From Coprinus comatus (lineage: Eukaryota > Basidiomycota > Agaricomycetes > Agaricales > Agaricaceae), in assembly GCA_034638255.1 (NCBI GenBank), contig JAWPGT010000031.1, positions 1 to 64,000 on the forward strand: 64,000 nt of DNA. The letters are read 5' to 3'. The position numbers and the translations under genes are program-made. This document shows positions 36,632 through 49,076 of this stretch, one piece after another. Within the stretch, counting starts at the first letter, position 1. Every line of letters begins with the position of its first letter. The notes beneath the pieces are model-generated. The model saw nothing but the letters and a program-made list of their open reading frames with translations, searched no databases and was not told the DNA's origin.

Positions 36632-39051
36632 CTACGCGGAAGTATTCAACTCGATCTTAATCTGATTAACCAACTTCATCGCATTCTCGTTCCTCAATTT
36701 CACAACACATTTATAAGGTTTCGGATGACTGCAAAATTAAATGCGTAAATGATATACTGTAATACCATCAAGAGTGTAAACTCTTACCTAGTCAAACCAG
36801 AAGTTAAAGCAACAACAGGAATGATCTCCGTTCCATCAGCAGCAATAGCTTTCTTGATATCAAATAGAGTAAGGATAGTAGACATCGCTAACCATAAACT
36901 GGCATCTGCTAAATGACGACCTGGACATACTCTAAAAAAATTAAAAAATTAAAGTCAGTTTGGGAGGTTTCGAGCTGATTTTGTTGAATTGCATAATGAC
37001 AATCATCTCATACCTTCGTCCGAATCCGAATTGAGCTGAAGGATGTGGTTCATCATTACCTCCTTGTGATTTAGGTAGATATCGGGATGGGTTGAATGTA
37101 CGTGCGTCTCGATATACGGATTCGTTCAAAGCAATACCACTATATATATGTAATAAGCAAATGCAATTGACGAGAATAGTGAATTTTTTTCTTTTCGACG
37201 TACCGTACATTCGCAAAGATGAGAGAACCTTTTGGTATAAACATACCCTTATAAACATCATCAGCAAGTGCTCGATGAGGTACACCTATTCCCAAAAAAA
37301 ATGTAAATAATAATAGTATATACCTAATTTAACACAGGAACTCACCCAATGGTACAGCATTCAACCATCTTAAAAAAAAAAAAAACAAGGAGTAACAGTC
37401 ATTAGAAATCTGCTCAGGACAAAACAAGGGAGAGAAAAAAGAGTGATTCACCTATGACACTCGTTGAGTATACATTCCAAATAAGGTAACGAAGATCTAT
37501 CCGATATTTCAGGAAGTCTTGAACCTCCAAGTACAGAATCAAGTTCAACTTGAGCTCGTTTTACGCATTGAGGGTGCAAAGTCATTGATAACATAAATGT
37601 TGACAAAGTGGACCAAGTCTTTTCAAAACAAAAACAAAAACAAAAACAAAAATTGGAGAGTTAATCTCATCAATGTCAGGGTTTCATAAGGATTCATAGG
37701 CACTTACGGTATCAGCACCAGCACAATATATAACAGCAGAAGCACCTTTTACATCTTCGAATTCTTCTAATGTTTCATTGTTGTCTCGATTTAATCGTTC
37801 GAGGTGGTATGAAAGGAATGATGGTTGAGCTGTACCTTCGGCCTATATTAAAGAAGAAAACGCCAAGAAAAAAAAAATTCAGCAATGATATAGATATGTA
37901 AGTTAAAGAGGTGAACGAAGAAAGGAAAGAAAAACAGGGGATAAAAATAACGTACCATTTGCCGTTGTACTTCCGCAAAAGGATATTCATGCATTCTTCG
38001 AATTGCTACTTTGAATTCACGAGCTCTTTCAGCAAAGAATGTACCAGGGAACCATGATGGGAAATATTGTACTAGAAAAAAAAAAAGAAAAAAGAACAGG
38101 AGTTGTTGTTAGGTCAATGCTAGGATTGAAAAATTGATAACGACTCTGACTCGGAGGGACTTACGTATTGGGAATAAATCAATAGGGGTACTTCCTGCAG
38201 GACCACAATGTGTAAGAGCATGTCCACTATCTTTCGCAATTTGTACATAAGGATCATCATCAGATAAAATCTGGTGTCCATAAGCCACTCTCATAATAAT
38301 TGCCGTAGAGAACCTGGTTAAAAAAAGTTGAGATAATATGTGAGAAATGCCCAAGAAAATATCTGAAGACTAAAATGGACACAAATATGTTTCGATGATA
38401 GACATACCGACGTAACATTGTCTCTCGTTCATCGGGAGGACTTTCAAGTAAATTAATGGCCAATCTTCTAGCTTCTGCAGCCTGAATATATTGATACTCT
38501 TCAACTTTTTGTTTATTGAAATATTGTTGTAAGAGTCTTCGATGTTTTTGGAATTTTTTGCCATAGCCCAGGAATGTAAGTGTAGGTACCCATCCCATCC
38601 TATCGTAAAAGAAAACGAATGAGAATGAGCATTCAATGCACATTGTGATGAATTAATTGTGGAACATACAAGTCTAGAATTGGGAAATTAGGTCTATCAC
38701 TGTAATTTGCACTACGTCTATCCATGAGATCATTGGCTGCTTCTGCTGTACTCAAAATTATCATATTTCGATTGAACACACGAAGGTGCATTACATCGCC
38801 TGTCGCATCATATATTGTTAGTCCAAACCGCATTCATAGATTTTATATATAAAGAGAGAATAGTAACCGTATGTTTTGGCCCATTCAGCGAACGTGTCTT
38901 CGGGTGATTCTGGAGGAATTAAACGAAGATGACCAATAATGGGATCTGCTGGAGGTCCTGGAGGTAAAGGTAAAGTAGAACTCTTTCTTCGTTTCGACCA
39001 GAGTGTGAAAGCACTGGTGGCGCATAGCATGAGGAGAATAATTCGTTCCAT
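36632..39051 (-). CDS. Cytochrome P450 monooxygenase 4
   Basis: The ATG at 39051 gives MERIILLMLCATSAFTLWSK and the hinge TLPLPPGPPADPIIGHLRL; an open frame further upstream adds residues unlike a P450 start. The I-helix is VIYCAGADT, ExxR ECHR, PERF-like region ARTFNPSRYLPKSQGG, haem loop FGFGRRVCPGRHLAD, and the end SHPKPYKCVVKLRNENAMK. All exons read open. It is almost certainly the product of a recent duplication with P450 3. The scraps between them mark further copies that were lost. Substrate unknown. Confidence 0.87.
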
Positions 39052-40293
39052 GTACAATAATTGTGGTTGGGCTTGAGCGATCGATGAAGAGGGATGAGAT
39101 GCTGGGACCTGGAACAAATTGAGAGCTTTATAAATTTTTAAAAGTGCCGACATCTCCTGATATGCCTTATTCGCCCTCCACTCCAAATTGTGCAGCAGAG
39201 TGGATATTTATGTAAGTCGACTAGGGGATGGGCCGTACCTCCTTGCCCCTTGGATCTTGAGGACACAGTCAATATATATCTTTGACAAGCATTTAGATAC
39301 ACGGTAATATCGCTTGACTAGCCTACCCAATAGTAGTTGAGGTAGGTTACATGTAGGTTAGGGTGATAGTGTTGTTCAACAGAAGTTGGACGTAAGAATG
39401 TAAAAGGACTCACGGTTACGTTGTCTGAATGTTATCTCCTGTGGGTGTGGTGAATAAGATCTCTGGTCCCGAGTCATAAGTTGTAGTGATGCCGAGAGTG
39501 ATTTTTGAATTGTTTTGACTCTTGGGTGTGCCTTGTATCACTTGCGGTGTGATTGAAGTTGAAAGAGGTGATTATCTTTGATGTTTCTTCCCAGGGGAGT
39601 GTGATAGTTACCTACTGTAAAATGGGTGTCAGTGCTGGTGGTGAGATTACAATTACCTCAACCTAAAAGTTCATAAATATCGACGCGTATTGGACATTCA
39701 AATGGATGGATATCATAGAATTAAGTTACTCGCGGTTTGGCACATCGTGGAGGTTTTCGGGAGCGCCTTTAGGCAGGACAATTTACGGTTAGTCTCTGTG
39801 GAGGTAAGTATTGATATTTCTATGGATGATGGTGGATTTACTCTGGAAAAGTCACTAACTGGACTGATTATTGTCAAGTATGATTTATTGCATTGGTATG
39901 GTCTATCTATTTACTCGCAGAGGATTGAACGGACAATGAGTGGAGTTTCTAACATCATGGACATCCCCGGAGAGTCGAATGCCGAGTGACCAATCAAATG
40001 GTTGGGATACAAACCCTAACCTCAGTCCGGGGATGTTGAACTTCAGCTTGTTCTCTCCCGATAAAACATTGTTACATCATACCTGTTCAGAGGTCAGTAT
40101 ACGTCTTTCATCAACCCCATTCTCAGACTTAAACCATGGGCAGTACTTACTCGTGCGGTCGAAGCGGCCGCGTCATTTCATCTTATCAGTTTTCCTAAGG
40201 AGACCGAGTTTATATACCGTACGTGTTGTTCTATGTGGTGGAAGGATTACGACTGAATGTATGCGATGTAGTGTGCAATATATACCACTCATC
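39052..40293. other. Intergenic region, nothing recognised
   Basis: Promoter region of a divergent pair (P450 4 and the large repeat protein). No gene, RNA or element seen. Confidence 0.5.
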
Positions 40294-43200
40294 ATGTCTG
40301 CGAGGGAATACTACGAGTCAACTCCGGGCCAAGCGTACATTCACCTCTAACTCTTGACGCGCTACATACTCACAATGCATTAGATACCAATCAGCAGATT
40401 CCTTCTGGAAAGGTGATCAACACCAAGCATCGACGTCAGACCCAAAACATTTTATTCCAAATTCTGCTGCATTTTCTTCATCTTCTCTCCCTCAGTACAG
40501 TTCACCAGCCCAACCTCTAAACATTAATACATCACAACAACAGGATCCTCTACCGATTCCACCACCCAAAATCTCACGTATCTCAGTATCTTCACCACCT
40601 CTATCCATTCCTGCTCCTACTCCTCCTGAACCTTTGGAAAGTCCTCAAACGGACCATAGCGATGAAGAACCGAATACACCTATAACCCCTGCGCGTTTTC
40701 CCCCACATATGACGTCGCAGCCAAGACCCGAAAGTACACTTTACGTGAACGAACATAACCATCACAACAACCACGACCAGCACTATCCCAATATGCCTGG
40801 AAATGGTCCTCTTACTCATACTCGTACACCATCCCTTTCTTCAGTAGTATCCTACTCAACAAGACCAACGCATTCTAAAAGACGACGCGAAAAAGAATTA
40901 ACAACCTATTCCAAAGAAACATTAACCCAACTTTTACTACGTCAAGAATATGAGGCACAAGAGGCAAGACGACTTTTACATATAGCTGTTTCTAAACTTC
41001 AAAATACTTCGCAAAGGTCAGCAGAAGTGGATTTGATGAAACAACAATTTGAAAGTGAAAGGAAGAGGTTGTTGGATGAGAGGGTTATTATGAATGTTAA
41101 AGTTACCGAGGCGCTTATGCAAGCTAAACAAGAATCCGTTAATGCTCAACAAGAACTTTCACTTGTCAAGCTAAGGCTACGACATACTGAAGATGAACTG
41201 TACGTTTTTCTTTTTCTTTTTCTTCTTTTTCTTCTACCTACAAAACGAACAACTCAAAATCCAATTACTTCTTCCTACAGTGATAGAGCAAAAATAATGA
41301 TAAGAAGAGCTGAACAAGAACGTGATGAAGCTGAAAGTGTAGCTAAAAGAGCAAGAGATGCAGCACGTCGTATGAGAGAAGATTCAGCAATGCGGGAAGC
41401 TAGAGATCAAGGTCGTCAAGAAGGTTTTGAAGAAGGTATACGACACGGTCGAGCTATAGGTGTCGTTAAATCTGGTTTATCAGCTTCCGTACCACCACAA
41501 GAACCAACACCTCTTCCATCAGTTGTTAGAGAAATTGGTGCGAGTAATGGAACACCAGCACCGGTATCAGGACCATCTCAAGAACCGTCAGGAACTCATT
41601 CTAGAAATGTTTCTGGAACTCAAGCTGTTGATCGAGTTTCTAGAATAGATTTTGAAGAGACTGTTCAAAGGGTTAGAGAAGAAGAGAGAAGGCGGTATCA
41701 GGATGATATGGATAGGATAATGGAACAGGAACGTGAAAAGTCAAAGATAGCTTTTGAAAGAGTTGTTGCGGCGGAAAGAGATAAAGTTAAGGAGATTGAG
41801 ATGAGAAGTATTCAAGAAAGGCAGCAAACTGCCGAAGCGTTGAAAGTTTTGGAATTGGAGAAGGAGAAAGAAAGGGAATTAAGGTTGAAGGAACAAAATG
41901 AACGTGAAAGGGAGAGAGATGAACGTGAACATATGAGACGAAGGGAATCAAGGGAACGTGAGAGAGAAAAGGAAAGACAGAGACAGGAGAGGGAACGTGA
42001 GTTAGAAGAAATGAGAGCAAGAGATAGAGAAAGGGATGAAGCTATCGCTAAAGCAACTGCTGCTGCCACAGCAGCCGCGGAAGCTGCAGCGGCTGCTACC
42101 TCTTCTGCAATGGCTAGAACAAATACACTTCCCGAAAATGAAGATTCTGATGATGAACATAGAGGAATGAGGATGCCAATGCCTTCAATGCCTTACCTTC
42201 CTATGCCTGCACCACCTGTTGGAATGTTACCTTCCCAATCATCAATAACCACTGCTACTATGCGAATGCCAGAACCCTTTAGTATGCCAGAACCTACCAT
42301 TCCTCGATTCGGCTCTTCCCAACCCAATCTACCAACAACAGTATCTGGACGTACGGGGAAAACGAAACAACGCCGACCATCTATTGATTCCCAAAATTCA
42401 GCAGCATCAAATTTAACAGGCCTCGAGCTCTTATCATCTTTCGAACAAATGCAAAGAGCTGGTTCTTCTGGTTCTGCAAATAGTGCTGGTGGATTTTATT
42501 CAAGACCATCTTATGGAAGAAGTGATAGAGGAGGTGATGAATTAAGAGTTATACCGGAAGATGCTAGCTTAAGTTCAATATCACCTCAACCTGTTCGAAC
42601 TTATAATATGCCGGAACCTACCATCCCGAGGTTTGGAAGTGGACATGTTAGAAGAAGTTCAGGTAGTAGTGCTAGTAGTAGTTCAGTTGGTATGCCTGTA
42701 CCGACTATTCCAAATTTTGGGACAGGAGGAAGTGTTGGTTCTGAAGGTGGAAGAAGTACAAGTGGAAGAGGAGGAGGTGGAGTTAGTTTCCCGGAACCAA
42801 CGGTTGATGGACGAGCTTTGCATAATCGGTCTTCTTCAAGAACTCAAACTCCAGGAGGATACAGATCTTCGAATATATACTCCAACCCTGTTTCTGAAGG
42901 ACCTGAAATGCCTGAACCTACTATTCCATCTATCGTTCCCGATAGGCGTTCTTCTCGTCAACAAGGAGGAATGGGAATGCCTGAACCTACTGTTCCATCT
43001 ATTGTTCCCGATAGCAGGCGTTCTCATGGTCAGCAAGCAGGGATGGGAATGCCTGAACCTACGATACCATCTATCGTCCCCGATACTAGGCGTTCTCGTG
43101 GCCAACAGGGGGTTGGCATGCCTGAACCTACTGTTCCATCTATTGTTCCTGATGGTAGGCGTTCTCGAAGTCAACAAGGAGTGGGCATGCCTGAACCTAC

Positions 43201-44904
43201 AATTCCATCCATCGTCCCTGATGATAGACGCTCTCGTGGGCAACAGGGAGAAATGGGAATGCCGGAACCCACAGTGCCATCCATTGTACCTGATAGGCGT
43301 TCTCGTAGTCAACAAAGTGGAGTCGGAATGCCTCAGCCGACAGTTCCATCCATCGTCCCCGATACTAGGCGTTCTCGTACCCAACAAGGAGTGGGCATGC
43401 CTGAGCCAACAGTTCCATCTATTGTTCCTGATGGTAGACGTTCTCGTGGTCAAAGAGGAGTAGGAATGCCGGAACCGACAGTTCCATCCATTGTTACCGA
43501 TGATAGGAACTCTAGGCGTACTGGTGGTCGCAGTGGAGGAACTTCAGCAGCTGGTCCAACAGGTCCAACTCAAATATATATGCCAGCCGCGCCTAAACCT
43601 GTGGATATGGATAGACTCCATCCGGGACATGCTAATCGAGATTCTAGTAATGGAGGTCGAGGAGGTTTGTCAAGGTCAGATAGCCACAATAGTGCTGACC
43701 CCTCTAGGGGTGGTTCATCATACGATATTGTCGTTGAACCTCCGGTACGTACATTTTGTTTACTTTCTTTCCATATCCCATTTTTCTGATAATCTCTCTC
43801 TTTCAAAAGTCCCAACCTACTTCCCCAGGCGTTCATAACGACCCACAGGCACCACCACACAACAATTATCTGAGTCCATACCATGCTACACTACCCTTAC
43901 CACAGGCGGTACAACACCATCGGTTACAACAACAACGAGAACAAACCCGAGAAATCGAATTGCGACGACGACAAGGACAGCAAACAGAGTTAGTGCCCAC
44001 AGAACCAAATACACCCACAGACGATGAAGGAGGCAATACTTTACCTCAAGGATTTGTACCTCAAGTATTCACACCACACACTAGAGCTACCACACTCCCT
44101 TCGTCAGCAGAAGTGCCAGAAGGATTTATTCCACAAACGTTTACCCCCCATACGGCTCCACCATCAGCACTTCCGACGGATAATGTTGATGGCAATAATA
44201 ATATGCCAGCTGGATTTGTCCCACAAGTGTTTACTCCACATACAGCTGCACCATCAACACTTCCTGCGGACAGTACTGATGGACCACCAGGATTCGTTGC
44301 ACAAGTATTTACTCCGCACACAGCTGCTCAATCTGCACTTCCTGGTGATAATAATGAAATACCCCCTGGATTTGTACCACAAGCGATTACGGATGCAAGA
44401 ACTGGGGTAACAACTCCACTTGTTGGTGCTACAGCATTGCCTTCTACAAGAGGAGAAGAAGCCTCTTCAAGAAGAAATTCAATTTACACGAGTCAGACTG
44501 TTCCGGGTGGTTTTGGAAGCGGTGCTGGTCCAGGTGCCGAATATCATTCACCTTATAGACCAACTTCATCACCTGTATCAAATGAACCACCTGTTATACC
44601 TAGCTTTGCGTACGATGACGATGATATTGATAATGGTAGTTCTGGAAGGCAAAGAACAAGTATCTATGCTTCAGGATCAGGAGGGTTTACACCTGGAGGA
44701 TCTAGTAGGAATTTACCAGGTAGTGGTAGGAGTAATGGTACACCTGCTGGTGGTGGAGTTTACCAAAATCCATTGAGAGGTGAAGAAGATGAAGATGGTG
44801 AAGCGGATAATTTATTGGCTAGGAATACGAAGATTAATGCGACTGCTCATGTACCGAATGTTGTTTCAACGACTAAGAAGGGTAAGAAGAAGAAGGGAAG
44901 ATAA
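40294..44904 (+). CDS. Large coiled-coil protein with two internal repeat arrays
   Basis: I do not recognise a named family. Exons 40294-40334, 40384-41199, 41281-43744 and 43810-44904 give about 1471 residues. The first exon is inferred from a short ATG frame (MSAREYYESTPGQA) that splices in phase. Residues about 150-620 are charged and coiled-coil, with a long Arg/Glu stretch. Then comes an array of nine 23-24-residue units (consensus GMPEPTVPSIVPDxRRSR; DNA about 42906-43500), preceded by four looser MPEPTIP copies. Past the third intron lies a second array of four to five units (GFVPQVFTPHT; 44040-44400), and the end is very basic (KKGKKKKGR). No signal peptide or membrane segment. It may be a cytoskeletal or polarity scaffold; that is a guess. 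Confidence 0.8.
42906..43500 (+). repeat. Coding minisatellite, nine GMPEPTVPSIVPD units
   Basis: Tandem units of about 69-72 bases that keep protein sequence while third positions vary, so the repeat is under protein-level constraint. Confidence 0.9.
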
Positions 44905-45217
44905 GAGGGTTGTTAACGTTGACAGTGATAAGTGGTAGAGTTGTGTTTTCAGCATAGGTGATGTTTTATGATGTTTTTATTGGTTTTATTTTTGGGGTTT
45001 GTGTACCGTTCAAGTTTTTGATTTTTTTTTTGGTTCCCTGTTTTGCATTGTATATACGTCAGTACACGTTATCATTTAAGATGATGTTGCTTATATTTGT
45101 CTCTAATAATATGATATCGTTCAAATGCTACGATCCTCAATTTCGTGTGATATGTAAGAGTATAGTAGGGGTAATTCTCCCGATGGGCCGAGATTGAGAG
45201 ATATCTAGAAAGTATTA
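44905..45217. other. Short intergenic region
   Basis: 3' region of two convergent genes. Nothing else seen. Confidence 0.5.
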
Positions 45218-45693
45218 TTATTGCTTCAAGTTCTTATTTGGCGTGAGATCTTGAGACCGCGACGAGTGAGATGCCTCGTTTATTAACGACCATGTTCGCA
45301 TTAATCCTATAGCGCAGAAAAGTGACATCGAATCAGAAGTTACCAAAGGTAAAGATTTAAAGTAAGAAAGATTTTGAATCATTACACTAAACTTCGGAGT
45401 GCCAGCATTTCGGGTCAGCTGGACCAGTTGTTGATACCCTTCCTCCGACAATAAATCCCCACTCCAACACGCTGTTGGCGCAGTATCATTTACGCCAATC
45501 TGGTGCCGAGGGAGGGTCGATAATTTGCGTCGCAGCACGTAATGGTGAAATGCAAGCCGTGTCCCCAGTGCACTAATACCGCATAGCATAGGGATCCGTA
45601 CGTCAGTTATGAGTTCCCGAACGCAGTTCCGCATCTGAATGTCCGCTGCTCGTGATTGCTCAGCTCCTTGGGATGGGCCGTGATTTGACCTCG
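45218..45693 (-). CDS. Conserved agaricomycete protein of unknown function, C-terminal part
   Basis: The frame from an acceptor at about 45694 reads SRSNHGPSQGAEQSRAAD, then IQMRNCVRELITD, LCGISALGTRLAFHHY and VNDTAPTACWSGDLLSEEG. This resembles a widespread agaricomycete family (motif GISALGT...FHHY...DTAP) whose function I do not know. A possible upstream exon lies at about 46055-45963 (FIYRERTQSRMVEV, ending in a good GTAAGT donor), but the middle of the protein cannot be joined. The gene is either decayed or has an exon I missed. Confidence 0.42.
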
Positions 45694-46112
45694 ACTAGAA
45701 TATAAGGGTTTGGGTATTGATCGAGGCGACAATGAAAATTCAATTGAGTCGTTGATAGCGTGACATAACCATGAAATCCTCGTTAGGGGAAAACAGATAG
45801 TGCAGTATTGTCTAGTATTGTGTTATGGGGACGATAGAACAAGGATTCTTGGGTAGCGCTGTTCACGCCACCATTCCTGGTCAGGCATATTAAGTTGTGG
45901 CTCTCCGCACATGATAAGCAGTTAGACCTCTACATTTTTCGAATGGCGACACTTACGTTAGATCTCAGAAATGACTGTCTTATTTGGACCCGAAGGATAG
46001 CTGTAACTTCGACCATCCGGCTCTGAGTCCGTTCTCGGTATATGAACTTAGTCATGATCTCCGTATTTTGGATGTTCAAAAATAAATATATCCTAAATGG
46101 ATGATCAACCAA

Positions 46113-47125
46113 AAGAATTCCATGATTGGAGTTGAGATCTCTACTCCCTTCGATATCGCAACAATTTAGTTCACAATATCTTCAAATTCAATCGGTTACG
46201 AGCACAACATTGGCAATTTCAAAACCCAGCGTATCATTCGTGTTGATTAAGTTTCATTTAGAGACAGCATCGGATGATGTCTTTGTAACCGTCCAAACCA
46301 TCGAGAACCTAAAAGGGGATGTATCACTGTTTTTGACAAAGAGACCGAGAGAAACCCCCTAACCCCAGTGACTATTTAGAAGTGAGGGATTTATGTTGAC
46401 TTTGATATTTATTCCTCACGAGTATCTATCTCAGAATTACCTGGGCCTTGCATACACACTATATAGCGGGAAGAAAGTAAGATACTAAGACCTGTATTAA
46501 AGACAAAGACAAAAAAGACATTATTAAAGTTTACTGATGTACATTTTATAAATTACGCAATGGAAGGTGGATTTCGAAGATGAAGCATAAATTACAAAGT
46601 ACTCTACAGTAAAGTACCTACCGAGTATATGACACTCCGAGCGGTGAGTATAACAGTCTGCTAGAAGTTCCTGGCAGTCCTTAGCGCCCCCCTTGTTTAG
46701 TGTTCTGTTCCGCTGAAGGAGGGAAACTCAACCACCCGTGACGTATAATTGATATCACAATGGAATCCAAACCTGAATATTGAATGTATAGCACCCATTC
46801 TTAGACTCAGCATGGATAGTATACATCCACCAAATTGAGTCTGCATGATAACCACCTTTCAACGAAAGCTTCGACTCCTCGGACCATGTAGTCCGTGACT
46901 CCGTGTTCTTATACATACTTTTGCTGCAGATCTCAGCTTTACAGATGCTCAACTTCTCTTAGCTTCGAAATCAGAAAAATTCATCAAACAAGCATTGAAC
47001 TCTAATAATACAATAATTCATACACCTTACAACCGCAACTTCTCGCCTATCTATCTACACAAAACTGATATCACGACAAGCCCAAGCGAACAATTCTGGA
47101 AACTTGAAAGAACTGAATGAACATT
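46113..47125. other. Intergenic region, nothing recognised
   Basis: No supported gene or RNA. An isolated telomere-like CCCCCTAACCCC occurs at 46355-46366. Confidence 0.45.
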
Positions 47126-47981
47126 TTACCAATGCAACCTATGTGTGGGGCATTGGTATCCACTCGGATTTTTGAAAAGATATAATTGATGATAATCTTC
47201 AGCGTCCCACCATTGAGAAGCGGGTTGAATATCTGTCACGATCTTGAGCCCCTTAGGTATGAAGTGTTTTTCTTTGACTTCTTCTGTAACACGCTTGGCT
47301 ATCGCTTCTTGCTCTGGGGTATGGTAGAAGATAGCGGATCGATATTCTGATTCGTATAGATCAGCATGAGTACGGTAAAGAGAACCCGAAAATGTGGTAC
47401 AGGTTTTGATAAATTAAAGAGCATAACTTACGGGTCCCAGTATCAGCACCTTGGCGGTTTTCCGTAGTTGGGTCATGAGTACGATAGAAGAATTCTGAGA
47501 AGGTTGCGAAATATGAAAATGAAATAGTGTTATTGATAGAAGATACACGGTCGCCGTTAGTGAGAACTAAACACACAGAAATGTGATGTAAAACTCACCA
47601 ACAAGTTCAGCATAACTGACCACGCTAGGATCAAATTCAATCTTTAAAGCCTCCGCGTGGTCAGTTGCACCACTACACACGGCCTTGTAGGTGGGGTTTG
47701 CGGCATCCAAATTTCCTCCGGTGTACCCGACGGATGTTTTCAAGATTCCCTTGTTCTGAGATGGCGGATAATGTTTTAGAAAGATATGTTCAACACCCCA
47801 GAAGCATCCTGCGGCAAAAGTGGCGAGCTCTGGTTGGTTTGTGGCTAATGGAATTAGATTAGCCGATATGTTTGTAGCACCTGTGAGGGAAAGCCTTACT
47901 TGAGCTCATGGCTGCACGGAATTTGGAATAGTCTTGGATGGGCTGGGTGATGTTTAAAAGATGTTTTATACGTCCGAGCAT
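47126..47981 (-). CDS. msrA: Peptide methionine sulfoxide reductase MsrA
   Basis: Reduces methionine-S-sulfoxide in free Met and proteins. The catalytic [10 protein letters not shown] motif is intact, followed by [30 protein letters not shown] and the C-terminal [10 protein letters not shown]. Three introns: after MSS, after AELV and after GADTGT. Two in-frame starts exist. The ATG at 47981 adds 24 residues ([16 protein letters not shown]...) with basic and hydrophobic residues that could target mitochondria; the ATG at 47909 begins just before the conserved part. It stands directly downstream of a putative peptide precursor gene but is a housekeeping enzyme in most fungi. Confidence 0.9.
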
Positions 47982-48285
47982 GGGGGATTCTTACAGTAAC
48001 AGAGTACAACTTTATATTGCGACATACTGACAAACGAATGACTAACGACCAACTCATCACGTGATGATTCCTCCAATGACAATTTAGCCAGGTTTTAACT
48101 TATCATAGTTTTTTCTTACTAATACAGTATATACATGCTTCGATGTGTTTTGGGTGACGGGCTCGGTACGAAATGGTGAGTCCAATTTATATGTGATCCG
48201 GAGTCGGATTTCCAGACTTTTGAAAATTATCCGAACCTGTATTCATTAGTAAATATCTTGGGCATCTTGGCTCTGGGGGTACTAA
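47982..48285. other. Short intergenic region
   Basis: Between the MsrA start and the 3' end of the repeat-peptide gene. Nothing else seen. Confidence 0.45.
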
Positions 48286-49076
48286 CTAGAAACGACTTTC
48301 ATCGATTTTAAATAACTCTGTAGGTATGGAATAGATATGTATGGGGTAGTACTCACGCGAATCAGATTTAATTTGACCATTGTTAGGGAAACTCTTTACG
48401 CTTCTATCTTCGATAAAGCTCGCTATTCCACAGTAAGACTACAAAATATGCATTCGCAATAGGCCACTCACGCGAATCCGGTGTATGAGCTCCGTCATTG
48501 GGAAAGTTTTTTATGCTTCTATCTTCAATAAATCTAGCTATTGCCCAGCCCAGTAGTAAGACAAGGAACAATATATCTATAGTGATCACTCACGCGAATC
48601 AGGTGTAGGGGTCCCGATAGAGTTGAAGTTTCCGAGTCCTCCTAAGACTCGTTCAGTTTTGGATTCACGAAGTCTATAAATATCCATTATACTGACGAAC
48701 GATATTGCTAGCTGTTATCCAGTAAAACCGTGAATAGTACGCTGAGTTCGTTTCATGATACTCACAAGAATCTAGGGTGTGTGACCCCTGTACATCGAAA
48801 TTCGCTCCTAGAACCGAAATCAATATAACCCTAATCTATATGACGTCTGTGCCAAAACCTCGGTGCTTACGGCGTTCAGTATGATCAGGGATCAAGTTGC
48901 CGATTTGGTCAATTTTTTTGTCAGTGTTTCCTGGTGGTATGTATCATTAATTTCTCTCACGATGAACAAGACAAGTTGTAAGTATCCTCACTAAGGCTTA
49001 ACGATCCCGAGGAATTTATCGGAAGTCCATGAGAGATTGAAAAAAGGAAGAACATAAGGAAGGAGCAAGGTCGCAT
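48286..49076 (-). CDS. Secreted repeat-exon peptide precursor 1 (diverged)
   Basis: Reconstructed as seven exons: 49076-48992, 48930-48871, 48807-48766, 48707-48594, 48537-48472, 48422-48357, 48317-48286, giving 154 residues. Every intron is phase 1, and several repeat exons end GATTCGC just before GTGAGT. Exon 1 is a signal peptide (MRPCSFLMFFLFSISHG). Later exons carry one repeat each: ANFDVQGSHTLDS, GNFNSIGTPTPDS, KNFPNDGAHTPDS and KSFPNNGQIKSDS, all variants of N-F-x-x-x-G-x-x-T-P-D-S. Exons 5 and 6 (FIEDRS...DS) are a clear recent duplication. Basic pairs are fewer than in precursor 2 (DKK, ERR). A TATATTTAAG lies at 49145-49154. It stands immediately downstream of UstYa-type genes on the same strand. 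Likely the precursor of a processed, possibly modified, peptide; a plain secreted repeat protein is the alternative. Confidence 0.62.

Noticed and set aside
42836..43453. 205-codon minus-strand frame across the GMPEPT array
   Set aside because: It mirrors the repeat array; periodic sequence keeps several frames open. The plus-strand protein has the better start, introns and codon pattern.
46355..46366. Interstitial telomere-like CCCCCTAACCCC
   Set aside because: Only one and a half units; expected by chance and with no neighbouring degenerate repeats.
48286..48800. GTGAGT-flanked repeats read as a non-coding minisatellite
   Set aside because: The repeats keep acceptors, donors, phase and a common protein motif also found in precursor 2, so coding exons explain them better.
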